Position numbers and translations under genes: made by a program. Under the pieces are notes generated by a model. The model saw nothing but the letters and a program-made list of their open reading frames with translations, was not told the DNA's origin and ran no database searches. Below are positions 6,699 through 13,677 of a stretch of 13,677 bases of DNA, one piece after another. The stretch is from Rhodothermaceae bacterium (GTDB lineage: Bacteria > Bacteroidota > Rhodothermia > Rhodothermales > Rubricoccaceae). The stretch covers positions 1 through 13,677 of the forward strand of contig JABDIZ010000163.1 of assembly GCA_013003465.1 (NCBI GenBank). Direction: 5' to 3'. Each line of letters begins with the position of its first letter. The first letter of the stretch is position 1.

Positions 6699-6811
6699 TT
6701 GTCCTCCTCAGGAGCGAAGCGGCGAAGGATCTGCTCTCGATGAGATCTGTGGCATCCTACAGTAGATCGTGAGCTCGCGCCGTCCTTCGGGTCGCTGTGC
6801 TCAGGATAACA
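6699..6811. repeat. long imperfect palindrome, likely dispersed intergenic repeat
   Basis: The left arm, near 6700-6732, contains GAGCGAAGCGGCGAAGGATC. The right arm (6780-6811), read on the minus strand, gives TGTTATCCTGAGCACAGCG and then CCGAAGGACGG. The arms align as TGT..TCCT..G.AGC..AGCG..GAAGGA with a few mismatches and gaps. The interior continues the fold: GATCTGT (6744-6750) against ACAGTAGATC (6759-6768). The roughly 110-base unit could thus form one long hairpin. Cores like ATCCTGAGC..AGCG..GAAGGAT are, from memory, frequent intergenic repeats in many bacterial genomes. It sits between the small membrane gene and metH, so it could act as a terminator-like or mRNA-stabilising structure. 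Confidence 0.6.
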
Positions 6812-6870
6812 GAGAAAATAGACTCCCGCAGAATACTTTACTGGGAACCGGTCAGGCCGATACGGGCTAG

Positions 6871-10662
<3,792 letters not shown>

Positions 10663-10690
10663 GAGGATGAGCTTGCTCGGACGATAGCAG

Positions 10691-10701
10691 GACGGTCCGT
10701 C
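10691..10701. promoter_or_regulatory. short palindrome upstream of the DUF922 gene
   Basis: GACGG-T-CCGTC is an 11-base perfect palindrome about one central base. It lies 28 bases past the metH stop and 20 bases before the next start. It is too compact to be a good hairpin and could be a regulator half-site pair or chance in GC-rich DNA. Confidence 0.2.
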
Positions 10702-10721
10702 TACTTCCCACGTGCGTTGCT

Positions 10722-11327
10722 GTGTTGCCTCGTCTTCCGCTCCTGTTCCTTCTGCTCGTTGTGGCTGCATGGCCAGCCCAAGCGCAGAACAGCTACCCTG
10801 GTGGCGCCACGGGGTACGTGCGTTCAGACGTGCGCGTGCAGTACTACGATATCCAGGGACGCTCCGCAGGCGATTTGCTCCAGGCGATGCTGCGCGGCGG
10901 ACCCGAATGGCAAGGGCAGCGCTATTTCGGGCTCACCAACACCGAGGTGCGCTACAGCTACACGCGGATTCCCACCACCACGGGGTGCGACCTCACCGAC
11001 ATCGAAGTACACCTGGATATCACCATTACGCTGCCGCGGTGGCAGCCTTTCTCCGGCACGCCCTACGCGCTAGAGCGCGCCTGGCATCAGTTCGACCGAG
11101 CCTTGCAGCACCACGAGGCTGGGCACCAGCGGTTGGCCGAGGAAGAAGGGGAGATGATCCGGCGGACGCTCGTGGGCGTGCGAACGCCCACCTGCGAGGC
11201 CATGGATGCGGAGGCTCAGCAGCAGGTCGAGCGTGTGCGGGCGACCTACAACAACCTCCATCGGGGCTACGACAGCCGGACGGAGCACGGACGCTCGCAA
11301 GGCGCCATTTGGCCGATGCCGGAGTAG
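10722..11327 (+). CDS. exported DUF922 family protein, putative zinc-dependent protease
   Basis: 201 residues from a GTG at 10722 (no upstream ATG in frame). The signal peptide ends AQA-Q, with cleavage likely after Ala21, so it acts in the periplasm or outside the cell. The mature sequence matches the DUF922 family throughout: YYDIQGRSAGDL near 41-52, a GP..QGQRYFGLTNTEVRY segment, a Cys-containing strand (TTGCDLTDIEV), ITLPRW, then HHEAGHQ with the zinc-binding HExxH at 131-135, a second Cys (TPTCEAM), and YDSRTEHG near 183-190 followed by QGAIWP. HExxH with a downstream Tyr/His motif supports a metalloprotease prediction, though I know of no firm substrate for the family. It starts 59 bases after metH but has its own leader, and it converges on the kinase gene with only 15 bases between the two stop codons. 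Confidence 0.88.
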   Translation: MLPRLPLLFLLLVVAAWPAQAQNSYPGGATGYVRSDVRVQYYDIQGRSAGDLLQAMLRGGPEWQGQRYFGLTNTEVRYSYTRIPTTTGCDLTDIEVHLDITITLPRWQPFSGTPYALERAWHQFDRALQHHEAGHQRLAEEEGEMIRRTLVGVRTPTCEAMDAEAQQQVERVRATYNNLHRGYDSRTEHGRSQGAIWPMPE

Positions 11328-11342
11328 CGATCCGTTCAGGGA

Positions 11343-13677
11343 TCAGCCGGGGCGTTGAGCGCGCCAGGCGGCCGCCTCATCGGGGCGGCCCCAGGCCTCG
11401 TAGAGGGCAATCAACTCCGCGATGAGCTGGTCGCTCGGCATATGCGACGAGGCGGCCTGTTCGGAGGATGTCGCGTTCACCTGTGTGGTGTGGGTATCGA
11501 GGAGCAACCGCTCGGCCTCAGCGAAACGACGCAGCTCGCGGAGGTAGCCCGCCAGCTTGACCGTGCTGAAGAGCATCGAGGGAGAGTCGGACGTGCGAAG
11601 CAGATCCAGAGAGCGTTGTTGGGCCTCCACTGCGCCCGCGAGGTTGCCCTGCTCATACAGCACGGAGGCCAGCGTGCCGTAGGGAATGGCCTGTGACTCT
11701 GGGCTGAGTGGGGGGATGGCGAGGGCTTCCCGGAGCAGGGCCTCCGCTTCATCGAACCGCCCTTGACGCCGGGCGACAGCAGCATAGAGGGCGAGCATCT
11801 CGGCGAGGGTGCCGCTACCGGGCCGCGCTTCCCGCGAATAGGCGACCGCTTCGGCCCCAATCTCGTCCGCTTCCTCCAAGCGTCCCGTTATCAAATACAA
11901 GAAGGTCAGTACGCGCAATGTCCCGATTCGATGCGGCGAGTCCGGCCCGTACGTCTGGCTGTAGTAGGCGAGGTGGGCGGTGAAGATGGAGTCGGCCTCG
12001 TCGAGCTTGCCCTGATCCACGAGCGCACGAGCGAGCGTGTGTTCGGTCCGGTAGGCTTCCGGGTCATCGGCCCCGTTGACCGCGCGAAGCCGCCCGACGG
12101 ATGCCCGGAGCAGGGCTTCGCCTTCCTCCGGGCGGCTCTGGAACAATAGGGACGCCCCAACCCAGTTTTCGGCGGATGCCCGGAGCGTCTGATCGTTGAG
12201 GTGCTCGGCGAGGGCGAGCGCCTCGCGAGCGTGGCGCTCCGCGTCTTCTGGTTTTTCCTGAGAGATGAGCGCCGCCGAAAGGGCAAGGAGAGCGTCGGCA
12301 AGCCGCGCCGGATCATCAGCTTCGCGCAGCAGAGCGACGGCTTCCTGAAGCGGTTCATAGGCCTTCTGGTGCACCCCGATCTGCAGGTAGGCGCGGCCGA
12401 TGGTGTGGAAGAGCCGCGCGCGCACCTCCGGCGCGTCGGCCAACTGGAGGCGGGCCCGGTCGAGGCCGCGGTCCAGGAGCTCGCGGACCTGCAGGGTATC
12501 CTGGCGCTCTTCGGCCAGCGGATCGGCGGCGGCGAAGAGCGCTTCGAGGAAGTCGGCCGTGGCGGTGGCCGTGTCGCGCTCGTGGGCGGTTGCGCGCTGT
12601 TGCACGGCGACGGTAACGGCGAAGGCGAGGAGCAGGAGGGCGGCAGCGGCGGCGGCGCTTACGCCCGCGCGATGCCGTTGCGCGAACTTGCGGAGCCGGT
12701 ACCCGGCCGACGGCGGGCGGGCAGCGATGGGCAAGCCTTCGCGGTGCCGCTGGATATCGACGAGCAAGGCCTCGACGGTGGCGTAGCGCTCCGCCGGGTC
12801 TTTGCGCAGGGCTACCAAACAGATCGCGTCGAGGTCGCCGCGAAGGTGATGCGAAGCCGGATGGGCTTCTTCGGCGGGTCCAGCCGCGTCCGTGGAAGGG
12901 CCGAGGGCACTCGGGCGAGTCGGCTCCCTTGAGAGGATCTGCTGCTCGAGTTGCGGGGCGGTCGACGCCTCGAACGGGCGGCGTCCGGTGAGCAGTTCGT
13001 AGAGGAGGATGCCGAGCGCGTAGACATCGGTGGCCGTCGTAACGGGCTCGCCGCGCAGTTGCTCGGGCGCAGCGTAGGCGCGCGTCATCGGACGAACGCC
13101 CGTGGCCGTGAGCAGCAGGTCGTCATCGGCGCCGAGCACTTTGGCGATCCCGAAGTCGAGGAGCTTGACACGCGGCTGGGCACCCTCTTCTTCCGTGACG
13201 AGCACGTTCGAGGGCTTGAGGTCGCGGTGGACGACCAGCCGGGCGTGCGCATGCGCGACGGCCGCGCAGACCTGTTCGAACAACGCAAGGCGTACCTCCA
13301 GACTACTCCCTCGTTGCTGACAATACGCCGTGATGGGCTCGCCCTCGACGTACTCCATCGCAAACCAGGGGCGTCCCTGGCCCGTCGTTCCGCCGTCGAG
13401 CAGCTTCGCGATGCTGGGGTGGTTGAGTTGGGCGAGGATCTGTCGCTCGGCTTCGAACCGTCGAATCACGGCCCGGGTGTCCATGCCGGGCTTGACCAGT
13501 TTGAGCGCCACCGTTTGCGCAAACGCACCGTCGGCGCGCTCGCCCAGGACCACCTCGCCCATGCCGCCTTCGCCTACGGAGTGCACGATGCGGTAGGGGC
13601 CGATGCGCTGGCCGGGTTCGCTGTACAGCGGATCGACGCGGTGCAGATGAGCGGGAAGGTCGTCTAGCAACGGGCCG
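11343..13677 (-). CDS. membrane Ser/Thr protein kinase with C-terminal TPR domain (N-terminus outside window)
   Basis: The frame is open through the right edge, so the N-terminus is missing. A TTG at 13670 is in frame but follows open coding sequence; family members usually carry some 70-100 residues before this point. Counting from that TTG, 775 residues are visible. The kinase domain (about 26-310) has the glycine loop GEGGMGEV (33-40), Lys57 in VALKLVK, Glu75 in helix C, HRDLKPSN (148-155), DFG (172-174) and YAAPEQ (199-204). All catalytic residues are present and it is an RD-type kinase expected to be active. A transmembrane segment follows (about 336-356, AAAAAALLLLAFAVTVAV). The region from about 395 to 770 is a series of TPR-like helix pairs (for example QEKPEDAERHAREALALAEH and RQGRFDEAEALLREALAI). 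The kinase is therefore cytoplasmic and the TPR array probably lies on the other side of the membrane as a sensor or scaffold. No PASTA domain. Substrate unknown. Confidence 0.95.
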   Translation of the reverse strand, partial: GPLLDDLPAHLHRVDPLYSEPGQRIGPYRIVHSVGEGGMGEVVLGERADGAFAQTVALKLVKPGMDTRAVIRRFEAERQILAQLNHPSIAKLLDGGTTGQGRPWFAMEYVEGEPITAYCQQRGSSLEVRLALFEQVCAAVAHAHARLVVHRDLKPSNVLVTEEEGAQPRVKLLDFGIAKVLGADDDLLLTATGVRPMTRAYAAPEQLRGEPVTTATDVYALGILLYELLTGRRPFEASTAPQLEQQILSREPTRPSALGPSTDAAGPAEEAHPASHHLRGDLDAICLVALRKDPAERYATVEALLVDIQRHREGLPIAARPPSAGYRLRKFAQRHRAGVSAAAAAALLLLAFAVTVAVQQRATAHERDTATATADFLEALFAAADPLAEERQDTLQVRELLDRGLDRARLQLADAPEVRARLFHTIGRAYLQIGVHQKAYEPLQEAVALLREADDPARLADALLALSAALISQEKPEDAERHAREALALAEHLNDQTLRASAENWVGASLLFQSRPEEGEALLRASVGRLRAVNGADDPEAYRTEHTLARALVDQGKLDEADSIFTAHLAYYSQTYGPDSPHRIGTLRVLTFLYLITGRLEEADEIGAEAVAYSREARPGSGTLAEMLALYAAVARRQGRFDEAEALLREALAIPPLSPESQAIPYGTLASVLYEQGNLAGAVEAQQRSLDLLRTSDSPSMLFSTVKLAGYLRELRRFAEAERLLLDTHTTQVNATSSEQAASSHMPSDQLIAELIALYEAWGRPDEAAAWRAQRPG

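Noticed and set aside
6676..6870. A possible SAM, SAH or cobalamin riboswitch before metH
   Set aside because: I looked for the conserved cores of these classes and found none. The structure present is better explained by the inverted-repeat element.

Overview
The window is GC-rich, gene-dense bacterial DNA. It carries an outer-membrane beta-barrel receptor of the OMP_b-brl_3 type with an N-terminal carboxypeptidase-regulatory-like domain, several small lipoproteins, no purine-rich Shine-Dalgarno sequences at most starts, and a eukaryotic-type Ser/Thr kinase fused to TPRs. Together these suggest a high-GC member of the Bacteroidota/Rhodothermota group (Rhodothermales-like). This is an inference from protein families and composition; the window has no rRNA or marker gene that would settle it.

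Layout, left to right. (1) 1-291, +: the C-terminal end of an unrecognised protein cut by the window edge. (2) 361-747 and 772-1164, both -: two tandem paralogous small lipoproteins, probably one transcript. (3) 1244-1281: a strong hairpin, the likely terminator of the next gene. (4) 1302-3740, -: a TonB-dependent-type outer membrane receptor. (5) 3741-4067: the only gene-free stretch longer than 300 bases, holding two modest hairpins. (6) 4068-4880, -: a secreted protein built of two divergent internal repeats. (7) 5016-5672, +: a divergently transcribed lipoprotein or outer membrane protein, with an 8-bp inverted repeat in the shared promoter region. (8) 5739-6398, +: a three-cluster iron-sulfur protein (Fer4_19 plus two CDGSH domains), followed by a small two-helix membrane protein at 6427-6675. 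(9) 6699-6811: a long imperfect palindrome that looks like a dispersed intergenic repeat. (10) 6871-10662, +: a full-length cobalamin-dependent methionine synthase (MetH). (11) 10722-11327, +: an exported DUF922 putative zinc protease. (12) 11343-13677, -: a membrane Ser/Thr kinase with a TPR C-terminus, cut at its N-terminus by the right edge.

Most of the window codes for cell-envelope proteins, with one central metabolic gene (metH) and one signalling kinase. I see no phage, transposase, CRISPR, toxin-antitoxin or defence module, and nothing that clearly forms a new multi-gene system. The points most worth a second look are the Fer4_19/CDGSH/CDGSH fusion, the palindromic element before metH, a C-run motif shared just upstream of four exported-protein starts, the collinear lipoprotein pair, and the internally duplicated secreted protein.
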